A stretch of DNA of 64,000 nt. Origin: Blumeriella jaapii. Lineage: Eukaryota > Ascomycota > Leotiomycetes > Helotiales > Drepanopezizaceae. The stretch is taken from NCBI GenBank assembly GCA_009599575.1, contig VWND01000067.1, positions 1,600,048 to 1,664,047 on the forward strand, in the 5' to 3' direction. Below the pieces are notes generated by a model. The model was not told the DNA's origin and ran no database searches. It saw only the letters and a program-made list of their open reading frames with translations. Positions within the stretch are counted from its first letter, which is position 1; each line of letters begins with the position of its first letter. Position numbers and translations under genes: made by a program. Below are positions 48,061 through 57,874 of the stretch, piece after piece.

Positions 48061-48330
48061 TTCGGGACAAAAGTCCTAAAGCACCTATGGTGTAGTGGTT
48101 GATGGTTTCTGTAGGTTCAATTCCTTCGTTACCCCATTGAGAACCCGTAAAGCCACGGGAAAAGGGTTGCCAGGCGTTCTGCCTTAATGCTCCGCCACTC
48201 TACTTATAGAACCTAGTTGCATGCAAATTCTATGGCTCCGGCCCGTGAATTGTCCCACGGGGTCTTGTATATATGGTGAATAAGTATGAGTCGGTGTATC
48301 AGTCTGCCCTCTGCTGTAAGTGTCTTTTTT
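48061..48330 (+). ncRNA. Candidate Pol III transcript or SINE-like element
   Basis: A 270-bp block much richer in G+C than its surroundings. A-box-like TGGTGTAGTGGTT (48088-48100) and B-box-like GGTTCAATTCC (48114-48124) resemble tRNA internal promoters, but their spacing (about 13 bases) is shorter than in a tRNA. A T6 run at 48325-48330 could terminate Pol III. Four compact hairpins are visible: GGAC/GTCC at 48065-48076, CCCGT/ACGGG at 48144-48159, AGGC/GCCT at 48172-48184, CCCGTG/CACGGG at 48242-48261. It may be a tRNA-derived SINE with a deleted anticodon arm, or another structured RNA. No second copy is visible in the window. Confidence 0.4.
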
Positions 48331-48445
48331 GTAATTTAATTTAATTAATTAAAGTTTTCGAATAATTTATTTAATTAAAGTTTTCGAATAATTTATTTAA
48401 TTAAAATTATCGTTGCTATAGGCTACGCGAAAACTTTAATTAAAG
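48331..48445. repeat. Short direct repeats AATTAAAGTTTTCGAATAAT
   Basis: AATTAAAGTTTTCGAATAAT is repeated twice (near 48348 and 48375), followed by a third degenerate copy and an inverted form near 48430. No gene. Confidence 0.6.
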
Positions 48446-48479
48446 TTTTGAAAATTTTTCAAAACCACACACACCACCC

Positions 48480-48645
48480 AAATTATCAAAACTCCCAAAA
48501 CCCCCCCCCAAAACCCCCAAAACCACCAAAACCTCCAAAACCTCCAAAACCCCCAAAACTACCAAAACTACCAAAACTTCCAAAACTCCCAAAACTCCCA
48601 AAACTTCAAAAACTTCAAAAACTTCAAAAACTTCAAAAAAACCCC
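48480..48645. repeat. C-rich minisatellite (CCAAAACTN units)
   Basis: About eighteen 9-bp units of type CCAAAACCT changing to CCAAAACTT and TCAAAAACT along the array, plus a run of nine C's at 48503-48511. The reverse strand is GGTTTTGGNGGTTTTGG, a G-rich pattern that could form two-tetrad quadruplexes. The proline/lysine frame read through it (48448-48648) is a simple translation of the repeat and is in another frame from the helicase. Confidence 0.8.
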
Positions 48646-48712
48646 TAAAAAAACTTATTCTTATTTTCTTCGAATTTCTTCGATTATACGATTTTTTTTA
48701 AAAAAATTCGAT

Positions 48713-50914
48713 ATGTCAAACATTCAAATATCTTCCATCCCTTTGATAAACAGCGCTAATATTCATTATTTTAGTAACTTTCGTACTACTAACGATTTAA
48801 ATCCTAAACAAGCGTTTCAAGATTTACCTGATTTTCAATTTTTATCTTATTATATAGATTTTGAATTATTGCTTTGTTTGTTTTGTAATTCATCTATTAC
48901 TGGATTTGAACAACATATACGTAAAAACCATTTCCATTCAATTTCAAAAAACGATCGAAATAAATTAATTAAACAAAGCTTAATTATTTATCAATCGTTA
49001 AAAATCGAATCTTTGAAAAACAGTTTAGAATTAATACGACTTTTTTCATTAAAATTCGATTTAAAACCTTTTCCAGAACTCGAAATATCGCAAAACAATT
49101 TTAAATGCGATTTTTGTTCTTTAATTCTAGCAAATCGTATAAATATCAAAAAACATATTAAAAAAATTCATACAAATGAAATCGAAATTATTGTTGCAAA
49201 TGATATTAGTAAATATTATTCAATTGTAACTACTCAATCACTTGAAAAAAATAGATGGTATTTCGAAGTTAAACAAATTAATAATTCAGTAAACGAAATC
49301 GAAGATAATATTCATTCTAATAAGATTTCAGAAGATTTACCATCTGATTTGTTAATAGCTCAAAATTTATTAATCGAAGAATTAAATTTGAAAGAATCTT
49401 TATTCTACGAAAATTTAAATTCGTCTAAAATAAATCTTAGCGATAATTTAACCAATTTTCAAGCAAAAACTCGATATGCTGAATTTATTCAAAATTATAA
49501 GCCGCAAGAATTATACGATTTATATGAATTATATAATCAAAATAAAGACGACGAATTGATTAAATTTATAATCGATAATATTCAAGAAATTCTTTATTTA
49601 AGTTTAGATAAAATTACTTGGATAAATAAAAATCATTTAAATATTTTAAATAGTTTTGAACCTAATAAAATAGGTAATAAAAAATTTAAAATATTACTTA
49701 CATCGAAATCTCGCGTCGATTATTTTGCTTTTTTTAATAATTTTATTACTTTTTTCTTTCGTAGTTATAATTTAAAATTATATAAAACTAATAAACCGAT
49801 TTTTAAAATCGATACAAAACTAGAAGAAAAAATTAACGATTTATTATTACAAGCGATTGATTATATAAACGATCCAAAAATTGAAGTTTCATCGAAAGAT
49901 TTCACAAAAACTATTAATCGAAATATAAATAAAGCTTATAATAATCGAATTTTAATCGACGATTTATCGAATGATAATTCTGAAATTGAATTCGATAATT
50001 CTATAAGCAATGAATCTATATTATCGGATGATAGCAATTCAAGTAATATTAATAATAATAGCAATACTTCGAATAATTCTTGGTCTTTTGGAAGATTATC
50101 AAACGTAGATACAGAGCAAAATTCTTATATTTCATTTTTAAAAAAATATAAAAATTCTGAAACTAATCGTAATCCTTTGTTAATCGAATTTCAAAAATTA
50201 TTAAGTAATATTATTTTTGAAATTTTAATTCAAAAACAAGATTTAAATATATTCGAAAATCCTATTAACGCTTATTTTGCAATTAAAAGTTTAAAATCTA
50301 ATTTTACTTTACGAAATACTTTAGATTTATCTGGCTATTATTCTAAATTTATATATTGCTCGCAATTAATATTTTTAAATAAAACTATAAATATTCTTGT
50401 TTGTAATTCTCAAAATAATTTAAATGATATTTTAACTAAATTAATAAATAATTTTTTTAAAAATAATTCGAATACTGCATTAAGCGAATTGCTATTACAC
50501 CGATCGTTTTGTTTTATTGTAAATAAAAATCTTTCAAGCAATAGCAATATTACAATTCATAGTTTGACTGAAAATACAGTTAGTTATAAAAACGTTGTTT
50601 TAAGTATTGACAATTTGCGATTTGTATTTAAAAAATTAATTTTAAAAACCGAGCAAATATTAAAAAACGATCTTATTTTTAATATTTCAGAAAGCGAATA
50701 TAGTCATATTACGTTAGATGATTTTGCAAAATACGAAGATCGTAATAATACGACGCCTTTTTTATCTTTTAAAGATTTACATCCTAATAAAAAAGCAAAC
50801 GATAAATGGTTATTTAATAAAGTTATTAAATCGTCAGAATTACGAGCTCGTTTTTATAATTTTTCGAATCAAAAAAATTACAAATTAAACCCCAAGCAAT
50901 TAAAGCTTATTTAA
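48713..50914 (+). CDS. Telomere-linked RecQ-type helicase, N-terminal part
   Basis: 733 codons from ATG at 48713, the first ATG after the minisatellite. Near the N-terminus are two C2H2-like zinc fingers: C55, C58, H68, H73 (CLFCNS...QHIRKNH) and C132, C135, H148, H153 (CDFCSL...KKHIKKIH). The pair resembles the N-terminal zinc-finger region of large fungal subtelomeric helicase proteins and OrsD-like proteins. The middle is Asn/Ser-rich and low-complexity (residues about 405-470: NNNSNTSNNSW), and the end (NKKANDKWLFNKVIKSSELR) leads into the conserved block before the helicase core. A one-base frameshift near 50890-50914 separates it from the next reading frame. Unlike the retroelements, this frame has no internal stops although it is very AT-rich. 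Probably nuclear; function in the family is not firmly known. Confidence 0.7.
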   Translation: MSNIQISSIPLINSANIHYFSNFRTTNDLNPKQAFQDLPDFQFLSYYIDFELLLCLFCNSSITGFEQHIRKNHFHSISKNDRNKLIKQSLIIYQSLKIESLKNSLELIRLFSLKFDLKPFPELEISQNNFKCDFCSLILANRINIKKHIKKIHTNEIEIIVANDISKYYSIVTTQSLEKNRWYFEVKQINNSVNEIEDNIHSNKISEDLPSDLLIAQNLLIEELNLKESLFYENLNSSKINLSDNLTNFQAKTRYAEFIQNYKPQELYDLYELYNQNKDDELIKFIIDNIQEILYLSLDKITWINKNHLNILNSFEPNKIGNKKFKILLTSKSRVDYFAFFNNFITFFFRSYNLKLYKTNKPIFKIDTKLEEKINDLLLQAIDYINDPKIEVSSKDFTKTINRNINKAYNNRILIDDLSNDNSEIEFDNSISNESILSDDSNSSNINNNSNTSNNSWSFGRLSNVDTEQNSYISFLKKYKNSETNRNPLLIEFQKLLSNIIFEILIQKQDLNIFENPINAYFAIKSLKSNFTLRNTLDLSGYYSKFIYCSQLIFLNKTINILVCNSQNNLNDILTKLINNFFKNNSNTALSELLLHRSFCFIVNKNLSSNSNITIHSLTENTVSYKNVVLSIDNLRFVFKKLILKTEQILKNDLIFNISESEYSHITLDDFAKYEDRNNTTPFLSFKDLHPNKKANDKWLFNKVIKSSELRARFYNFSNQKNYKLNPKQLKLI

Positions 50915-52701
50915 AATTAAATTTCAATTTAAAAAAGTTATTTTTGATTGATTTTTATTTAGATTGTGGTTTACCCATTCGAGGAACCGAACTTACTTCA
51001 CTTAGAAGTTGTAATTCGCGTAAAGATAAAAGAGAATTATTTCTTGATATTGGAAGTGGTTTATTTATTATAAATATTAATAAATTTAAATCGCAATATT
51101 CTAGTGAAAAGCTAGCTTCGAATATAAGATATATTCCTTTAAAAGTTAGTACTTTAGTATTATATTATATGGTTTTAATAGAACCATTTATTAAAATATT
51201 AAATATTAGTATTTCGGCGAATAATAATCAATATAAAACAGTTAGTGCTTATTTTTTTTATACAAACAAAAGATTTTTAAAATCGGCCGATATTTCTAAT
51301 TATTTAAAATCATTTTGTTTAGTAAAAATTGATCAACCTTTAACTATTCAAAAATATCGTCAAATTATTGTAGCTATTATTAAATATTTTATAAAAGAAA
51401 ATCTTGATATCAATTCTATTACATTAATTAATTCTAATAATAGTTTTACGAATAATAAGCTTCAAGCGAATCAAATGAATCATTCGTTAATAACTGAAAA
51501 ATTAAATTATGGCCGTAATTCGAATACTTTCGAAAATACGCGAGGCGATTTGCAATCAAAGTATTTACAATTTTGCCTTCGTTATTTTGATTTTTTCGGC
51601 TTAAATAATAAAGAAATTATTAATAATTCATTTTTAAATAATCTCGATATTATTAATAAAGTTAGAATTAATAAAAACAAAACTGAATCTTTGACTTTTG
51701 CATTACGTTATCAAAAGCCTTTATTAAATAATAATTCAAAAGCTAAAAAACATAATAGACAAGCGTCTTTCGAATATAATTCAATTAATAAAAAAATTAA
51801 GCTTACAAATTTGAATTATTTATCTACTATGCCTATCGGAGATAATACGTTATTATTATTATTACGCGAATTTTTAAATAATTCTGAAATCGATTTTATT
51901 ATTCCTGAACAAAAAACTTTATTAAAAAGTATTTTATTAAAAGTGCCTTATATATTAGGAATATTACCTACTAGTAGTGGTAAATCATTGATTTATTTAT
52001 TATGCGCTACTTTATCTAACGCCAAAATTACTATTATTATCGTACCGTTAATTGGTTTAAAAAGCGATTTATTTAAACGTGCAAATAAATTTGGAATTCC
52101 TGTTAGTAATTACGAAGATAATCTTGAATTTAAAACTATAACTCTTATTTCTATTGAAACTTTGAAAAACGATATATTTATTAATTTATTAATAAATAAA
52201 ATTGATAAAGGAAAAATTGATAGAATTATATTAAACGAATATCATTTGCTAATAACTGCGGCTAATTATCGTTTTATAATATATCAATTTAAAAAAATTC
52301 TTAATTTGAAAGTTCAAACAGTATTTTTAACTGGTACATTATCCGTAAATCAAAAAAATCAATTGATTAATGAATTAAATTTACAAACTTTTGCTAAAAT
52401 ACGGGCCGATTGTTTACGTAATAATATATCATATCGAGCTTCAAGTTTTAAATCTAAAAGTATGCAAAATAAATTTAAAAAAATCGAAGAATATTATTTT
52501 AAATTAAAATCGAATTTTAAATCATATTTAAATAAAATAATAATATTTTGTCCTACAATTGCGCTTGTCGATAAATTATCTGAATTTTTAGATTGCGCGA
52601 AATATACGTCTGAATTATCAAAAAATGAAAAGGAATCGGTTTTAAAAAGTTTTACTACCGATTATACAACTTTTTTAATATTTTATTTTAGTTTGTACTA
52701 G
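50860..52701 (+). CDS. Telomere-linked RecQ-type helicase, core domain
   Basis: Continuation of the preceding gene in the next frame; no own start is needed, since the frame is open from about 50860. DCGLPIRGTELTSLR at 50962-51006 is the conserved block found before the helicase domain in fungal telomere-linked helicases. Motif I reads PTSSGKS near 51967-51987 (RecQ form P-T-G-G-G-K-S). Motif Ia is near IIVPLIGLKSD. Motif II reads NEYH near 52235-52246 (RecQ form D-E-x-H). Motif III is FLTGTLS near 52325-52345. The part FCPTIALVDKLSEFL near 52545-52590 is motif IV. The end FYFSLY is out of frame: a one-base shift near 52686 gives LVCTSG, motif V. The changes in motifs I and II are of G-to-A type and should abolish ATPase activity. 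Confidence 0.75.
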   Translation, partial: FFESKKLQIKPQAIKAYLKLNFNLKKLFLIDFYLDCGLPIRGTELTSLRSCNSRKDKRELFLDIGSGLFIININKFKSQYSSEKLASNIRYIPLKVSTLVLYYMVLIEPFIKILNISISANNNQYKTVSAYFFYTNKRFLKSADISNYLKSFCLVKIDQPLTIQKYRQIIVAIIKYFIKENLDINSITLINSNNSFTNNKLQANQMNHSLITEKLNYGRNSNTFENTRGDLQSKYLQFCLRYFDFFGLNNKEIINNSFLNNLDIINKVRINKNKTESLTFALRYQKPLLNNNSKAKKHNRQASFEYNSINKKIKLTNLNYLSTMPIGDNTLLLLLREFLNNSEIDFIIPEQKTLLKSILLKVPYILGILPTSSGKSLIYLLCATLSNAKITIIIVPLIGLKSDLFKRANKFGIPVSNYEDNLEFKTITLISIETLKNDIFINLLINKIDKGKIDRIILNEYHLLITAANYRFIIYQFKKILNLKVQTVFLTGTLSVNQKNQLINELNLQTFAKIRADCLRNNISYRASSFKSKSMQNKFKKIEEYYFKLKSNFKSYLNKIIIFCPTIALVDKLSEFLDCAKYTSELSKNEKESVLKSFTTDYTTFLIFYFSLY

Positions 52702-53590
52702 CGGTTTTGCAAAAAGGCTTTGATTATTCTAATATACGTGCTACTATTTATTATAAATTAGCTTTCGAATTTAACGGTTTTTTACAAGGTTCTAGTCGGG
52801 CCGGCCGCGATAATAAAAACGAAGCTATATCGATGTTTTTTTATAATTCAGATTTTTAAAAAAGAAATCGAAAACGATTCGTTAAATAAAAAATTAATTA
52901 AAAGTTATTTACGCGAAATAGTCTGTGTCGTAAACGATTAATTTCTTTATATTTAAATAATACTATTTTAGATCAGTGTTCTAAAACTAGTGCAAATTGC
53001 GATCTTTGTATAAATCGTAATAATATTTACGAAAAAAACAAGCGCAAATTATTAATACAATTACAAAAGAAGTCGAAAAAACGCAAAAAATGATTTAATT
53101 TGGGTTTTATCGCAAAGTTTTAAAAATAATAATTTTTGCACGTATTGTTATTTTATTTATACGCAAAATACTAGTAATCATTGTACTCGCGATTGTATTG
53201 AATTTGCGAATCTTGATTTATTTTCACAAAATATAAAAAAAGAATTTATTCGAAATAGTTTTTATTTATACGAAAATAGTTATTATTTTATTTGTTTATT
53301 ACCTACTGTTATTTGTTATCGATTACGTCAATCTTTCGAATTTGAAAATAAATGTATATTAATAAATTTTGTTTATCAAATAATAAGTTTATTATTTAAA
53401 CGAAATGAATTATAGCCTAAAAACCAAAATTCCGATTATTATCAAAATCTATTTGATAATAAATCTATTTCGAATATAAATAGTTTTATAAAAAGTTTTA
53501 CTAAACAGGTTTATATTACGGAATTAAATACTAAATCTATTTTAAATCTTAAATATATATTTATTAACTTAACAGATAAAATATCTTAGA
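52702..53590 (+). pseudogene. Helicase C-terminal part, frameshifted
   Basis: The gene continues in changing frames. KGFDYSNIRATIYYKLAFEF, then LQGSSRAGRDNKNEA (52713-52820) are the end of helicase domain 2 with motif VI (family Q-x-x-G-R-A-G-R-D). After shifts in A-runs near 52715 and 52858 and another near 52922 comes CRKRLISLYLNN, then DQCSKTSANCDLCINRN (52924-53030), the cysteine cluster after the core. TGA at about 53090 ends that frame. A further frame (53110-53410) holds FCTYCYFIYTQNTSNHCTRDC, a zinc-binding-like cysteine/histidine group, and ends at TAG near 53413. The remnant frame runs on to a stop near 53588. In all there are four or five indels, mostly in homopolymers, and two stops. 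Confidence 0.65.
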
Positions 53591-54270
53591 TTAAATTTTT
53601 ATTTTCTTTACAAATTAAATTATTAATATTTTATCTGTCTGAAATTTATTAAAACATTTGATATAAAAGAATTAAATAGAAATAGAAATAGAAATAGAAA
53701 TAGAAATAGAAATAGAAATAAAAATAGAAATTTAAATAGAAATATAAATATAAATAGAAATAGAAATAGAAATAGAAATAGAAATAGAAATAGAAATAGA
53801 AATAGAAATAGAAATAGAAATAGAAATAGAAATAGAAATAGAAATAGAAATAGAAATAGAAATAGAAATATTAGATTAAATTTCTATTTTCTTTACAAAT
53901 TAAATTATTAATATTTTATCTGTCTGAAAACTTATTAAAACATTCGATATAAAAATAATTAAATAGAAATAGAAAATATAAATATAAATATAAATATAAA
54001 TAGAAATATAAATAGAAATATAATTAAAAATATAAATAGAAATAGAAATAGAAATATAAATAGAAATATAAATAGAAATATAAATAGAAATATAAATAGA
54101 AATATAAATAGAAATATAAATAGAAATATAAATAGAAATATAAATAGAAATATAAATAGAAATATAAATAGAAATAGAAAAATAGAAATATAAATATAAA
54201 TATAAATATAAATATAAATAGAAATATGAATAGAAATAGAAACTTAAATCTAAATATAAATATAAACGTA
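53587..54270. repeat. Tandem duplication with AGAAAT hexamer microsatellite
   Basis: A segment starting TTAGATTAAATTT and containing TTACAAATTAAATTATTAAT and TTTTATCTGTCTGAAA occurs at about 53587-53665 and again at 53871-53950. Each copy is followed by an AGAAAT-type array: pure AGAAAT at 53672-53868, mixed AGAAAT/ATAAAT at 53965-54265. The unit is about 285 bp. Confidence 0.85.
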
Positions 54271-54279
54271 AATATATTT

Positions 54280-55790
54280 GAAATTATTAATTACATTTGA
54301 AAACGCAAATATTAATATTGTTTTTAACTTTTTACATAAAAATACAATACAAAAAAATTAAGCTTTTACATATTAATATAACAATGCAATTAATTACTTC
54401 AAATTTCCCTTATTAAAATACAATATAATATTAATAATATAAATATATTATTGGATCTTTTGGCTATATAAAAAAAAAAAAAAAAAAAAAAAATATATTT
54501 AATAAATTTGAAAACGCAAAAAAAAAAAAACAATTTATAATTACTTTTATAATAATAAATAATTATTTTTATAATAATTTAAATTAAAGCTGGGTTTGTG
54601 AAATTATTAAATTAATTTAATTATCAAATTTTCTTATTTTTATTATAAAATTCATTTTTACAGTAAGTTTGGTTTAAAAATAAGGGGCCATAACTACAAA
54701 TATATTTAATAATTATTTAAAAAAAATTATACATATTAAGATTAAATTAACAAATATGAGAAAAATATATTAATATATTTATCGGCGATATAATACAAAA
54801 TTATATTAAAAACTACGAAGTAAATTCGAAAACGCAATTAAAAAATTTTCATACTTTTTTATATAATAATATAAATAAAACTCGAAGTTAAGTATATGAT
54901 TAGAATAACAAAAGTAGTTATTATAATTTTTTTAATATTTATTAATATATGAATTTCAAGGTAAATATTAATGTGAAAATATAAATTAATATATATAAAT
55001 CTTTTTAAAAAATTTTTTTTTAAAAAGACTTTTATATAGAAATTTGAAATACTAAATAAAATAAAGAAAAATATATTAATATAATATCGGATATATAAGA
55101 AATATAATATAAAACAATATGAAATAGTAAATAAAATAGTAAATAAAATAGAGAAAAACTTATTAATATAATATAGGATATATAATGAAAATAATATATT
55201 AAATATTTAATATTTTTAAAAAAAAAAAAAAAATACTTTTATTTAAAAATGTAAAATAATAAATAAATTGAAAAATTTATATATTTTATAATATCTGATA
55301 TATACTATAAATACATATAAGAAATTGTAAATTAAATTCGAAAACGAAAACAATTACTTTTTGCTTTTTTTTATAATAATTTAATTTAATTTAAATTTAT
55401 ATATATTATTGAAATAATTAAATTTTTTAAATATAATTTTTATAAGATATATAATAATATTAGTTTTTATTTCTAATTATAATTTATTATCGAGGGGTAA
55501 TTAATATAATTATATTAAATAATTATTAAAAAAAAAATATATAAAAAAAAAATTATTATATTTTTCGGCTACAAAATTTGAAACATATTGGAAATTTTCG
55601 ATTAAACTTGAAAACGCCAAAAAAAATTATAATTATTTGAAAATTATTAAAGTTTATATATATATTATTATAATAACAAAATTATAACTAACAGATTTTT
55701 TAATTTTTATTATAATATTAATCGTAACGTGAAGTTTGATTTGAAAGTAAAGGTTATAGTTAGATTTCATTGTATTTTTTGCAACCAAAC
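54280..55790. repeat. Diverged ~300-bp repeat marked by GAAAACGC
   Basis: GAAAACGC or a close form recurs near 54297, 54510, 54830, 55335 and 55612, each followed by an A-run, a stretch such as TTTTATAATAATAAAT, and in three cases a GGGG or AAGG core before TTAATAATTATTTAAAA (near 54683, 55493, 55748). Spacings of 210-505 bp suggest a tandem array of roughly 280-320-bp units with deletions and insertions. No gene. Confidence 0.5.
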
Positions 55791-55800
55791 CACACCAACT

Positions 55801-55875
55801 GCCCGTTAGCTTAGTTGGTGAGCTTATGATAATAAGCTATAATCAGAAGAATAAGAACCTTATAAGCTTGCGGGC
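55801..55875 (+). tRNA. tRNA-like sequence, probably a pseudogene
   Basis: 75 bases starting GCCCGT and ending GCGGGC; these ends pair as an acceptor stem (five Watson-Crick pairs and one G-T). TTAGCTTAGTTGGTGAGC (55806-55823) fits the D-arm/A-box of a tRNA. Instead of a normal anticodon arm there is a perfect 7-bp hairpin AGCTTAT/ATAAGCT around GATA (55821-55838), and no B-box (GGTTCGA) is seen. The likely source is a tRNA or tRNA-derived repeat; an anticodon cannot be assigned. Confidence 0.35.
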
Positions 55876-56060
55876 GAGCTTGTAAGCTAATAATGTTGTA
55901 AAGAGGAGGGAATTAAAAAGGGTATTACACATTATTCTTCACTTTTTTTTTATTTTCAAATTTTTTTTTTTTTTAAATTTTTCGAACTTTTTTCAAAATT
56001 TTCGATTTTTTTTCAAAATTTTCGATTTTTTTCAAAATTTCGATTTTGTTTCTACAAAAA
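55876..56060. repeat. GC-richer tail and TTTTTTCAAAATTTTCGA repeats
   Basis: After the tRNA-like unit, GAGCTTGTAAGCTAATAATG forms a second imperfect hairpin with the preceding CTTATAAGCT. 55975-56050 consists of three to four copies of TTTTTTCAAAATTTTCGA. No gene. Confidence 0.55.
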
Positions 56061-56500
56061 AAATAAATATTTAATAAAATCTTTTAAAATTATTTAATTA
56101 ACGTATCGATAAAATTGAATATATACATGTTTTAGTACTAAAGATTATTTAATAAATTTTTTAATTTTATATTGAGCAAATGGAAATTATATAAATAAAA
56201 ATTATTAAAAGTAGCGATAAAAGCAATTCAATTTATACAATTTTCAAAATTAAATAAAATTCGCAAAATTCATATTATTTTAAAAAACAATATATAAATT
56301 GTAAAAATTATATTTCATTTCCTAAAATCAATTAGTAATTGATAGTATATAAAACAAGAATATTTTATATTTTATAAATTTATTAATCGATAATTTACAA
56401 AAACAGGAAATGGCGTAATATTTGATAGAAGAAAATTTATAAATTAGATATATAATTAAAAAAAATATATTATATAATAAATAAAAGAATAAAACAATAG
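56061..56500. other. AT-rich spacer, nothing recognised
   Basis: Unstructured AT-rich sequence. Stray motifs, no reading frame above noise. Confidence 0.4.
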
Positions 56501-57837
56501 TTTAGCCACAGAGGATAGCGTATAATATATAAAAATAAAATAATTTATAAAATAAGCATAAACAAAATATTCCGATATAATAGCTTTAAATAATATAAAA
56601 TTTATAAAATTAAAATATATATATTAAAATAAGCAAAGCTAACAAATTGTATAATTTATAAATAATAAAATTTTTTATAAAATAAGTAAAAATGTAAAAA
56701 AACTAAATAACAAAAAGCAAAATATATATTTTATAAACAAAATGTATTATAAAAACGAAAAAAAAAAAAAAAAAAATTAAAAGATTTAAATAGCGTATAA
56801 TTAAAAAAAATATAATTTTCTATAAAATATTCCAAAAAAATAAAAAATTTCAATAAAAAAAAAAGTAAAATAAAATTTATATAAATAAAATATATTTAAA
56901 AAAAAGCAAAAAAAGAATTACGCTTAAGAAACTTAAACTACTTATAATTTATAAAAAAAATTTGAAAAAAAAAAAGGAAAAGGTAATAAACCCGAGTATT
57001 TTATAAAAAGGAAAATTTATTAAAAATCAAACAAAAGTATTAAAAAAATTATATAATAAAAAGTAATATATAAACTGTTTTTTAAACAAAATATATTTTA
57101 AAAAGTAAAAAAGAAAAATTACGCTTAAATAAACTTAAATAACGTATAGTTTATAATAATAAAATATATAATAAAATATGGAAAATAACAAAATCGTAAT
57201 TTTATAAATATTAATTTATTAAAAATATATAATTTATTATAATATTTGCAAAATGTAACAAATGGTTAAATCGCAAAAATTAAAATATTATTTAAATAAA
57301 CAAAATGTTTTTTTAAAAAGTTGAAAAAAAATACGCCTAAATAAAATTTATTAAATGAAAATTTAATAAAAAAAATTAAATTAAAAAAATGAATAAAATA
57401 AAATTTAATAAAATAAAATTCATAAAATTGAAATATATAATATAATAAGCAAAGTAACAAGATCGTATATTTTTTAAAAAACCGTAATTTTTGATTCAAT
57501 AAGTAAAAATGCGAATAAACGGTTAATAAACAAAAGTTAAAAAAATTATTTTATATAAATAAAATAAAAAAATAAAAAATTTAAAACAGAAAACATCAAA
57601 ATAATCAGTTTAAATAATATATGATTTATACAATTAATATTTAAAAAAAAAAAAGCAAAGCAAAAAAATCGTATGATTTGTAAAAAAATAAAATATATTA
57701 TAAAATAAACAAAAAAGTAGAAAAGGCCTAAATAGCAAAAATATTACAATTATATATTACAAATATTAATAATATTATAAAAAAATATAAAGAAAAAGAT
57801 AAATAAATAATTTATATATCGTATAATAAAAAAAAAA

Positions 57838-57874
<37 letters not shown>

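Noticed and set aside
48448..48648. Proline-rich 66-codon gene or helicase N-terminus
   Set aside because: It is a translation of the 9-bp C-rich minisatellite, ends in a stop, and is out of frame with the helicase ATG.
50890..50950. Spliceosomal intron between the two large helicase frames
   Set aside because: No convincing GT...AG pair with a branch point removes the gap while keeping the protein; a single-base shift in the overlap of both frames explains it better. Similar shifts occur downstream.
53640..54265. Telomere array
   Set aside because: The AGAAAT hexamer is not a TTAGGG variant and is interrupted by unique sequence.
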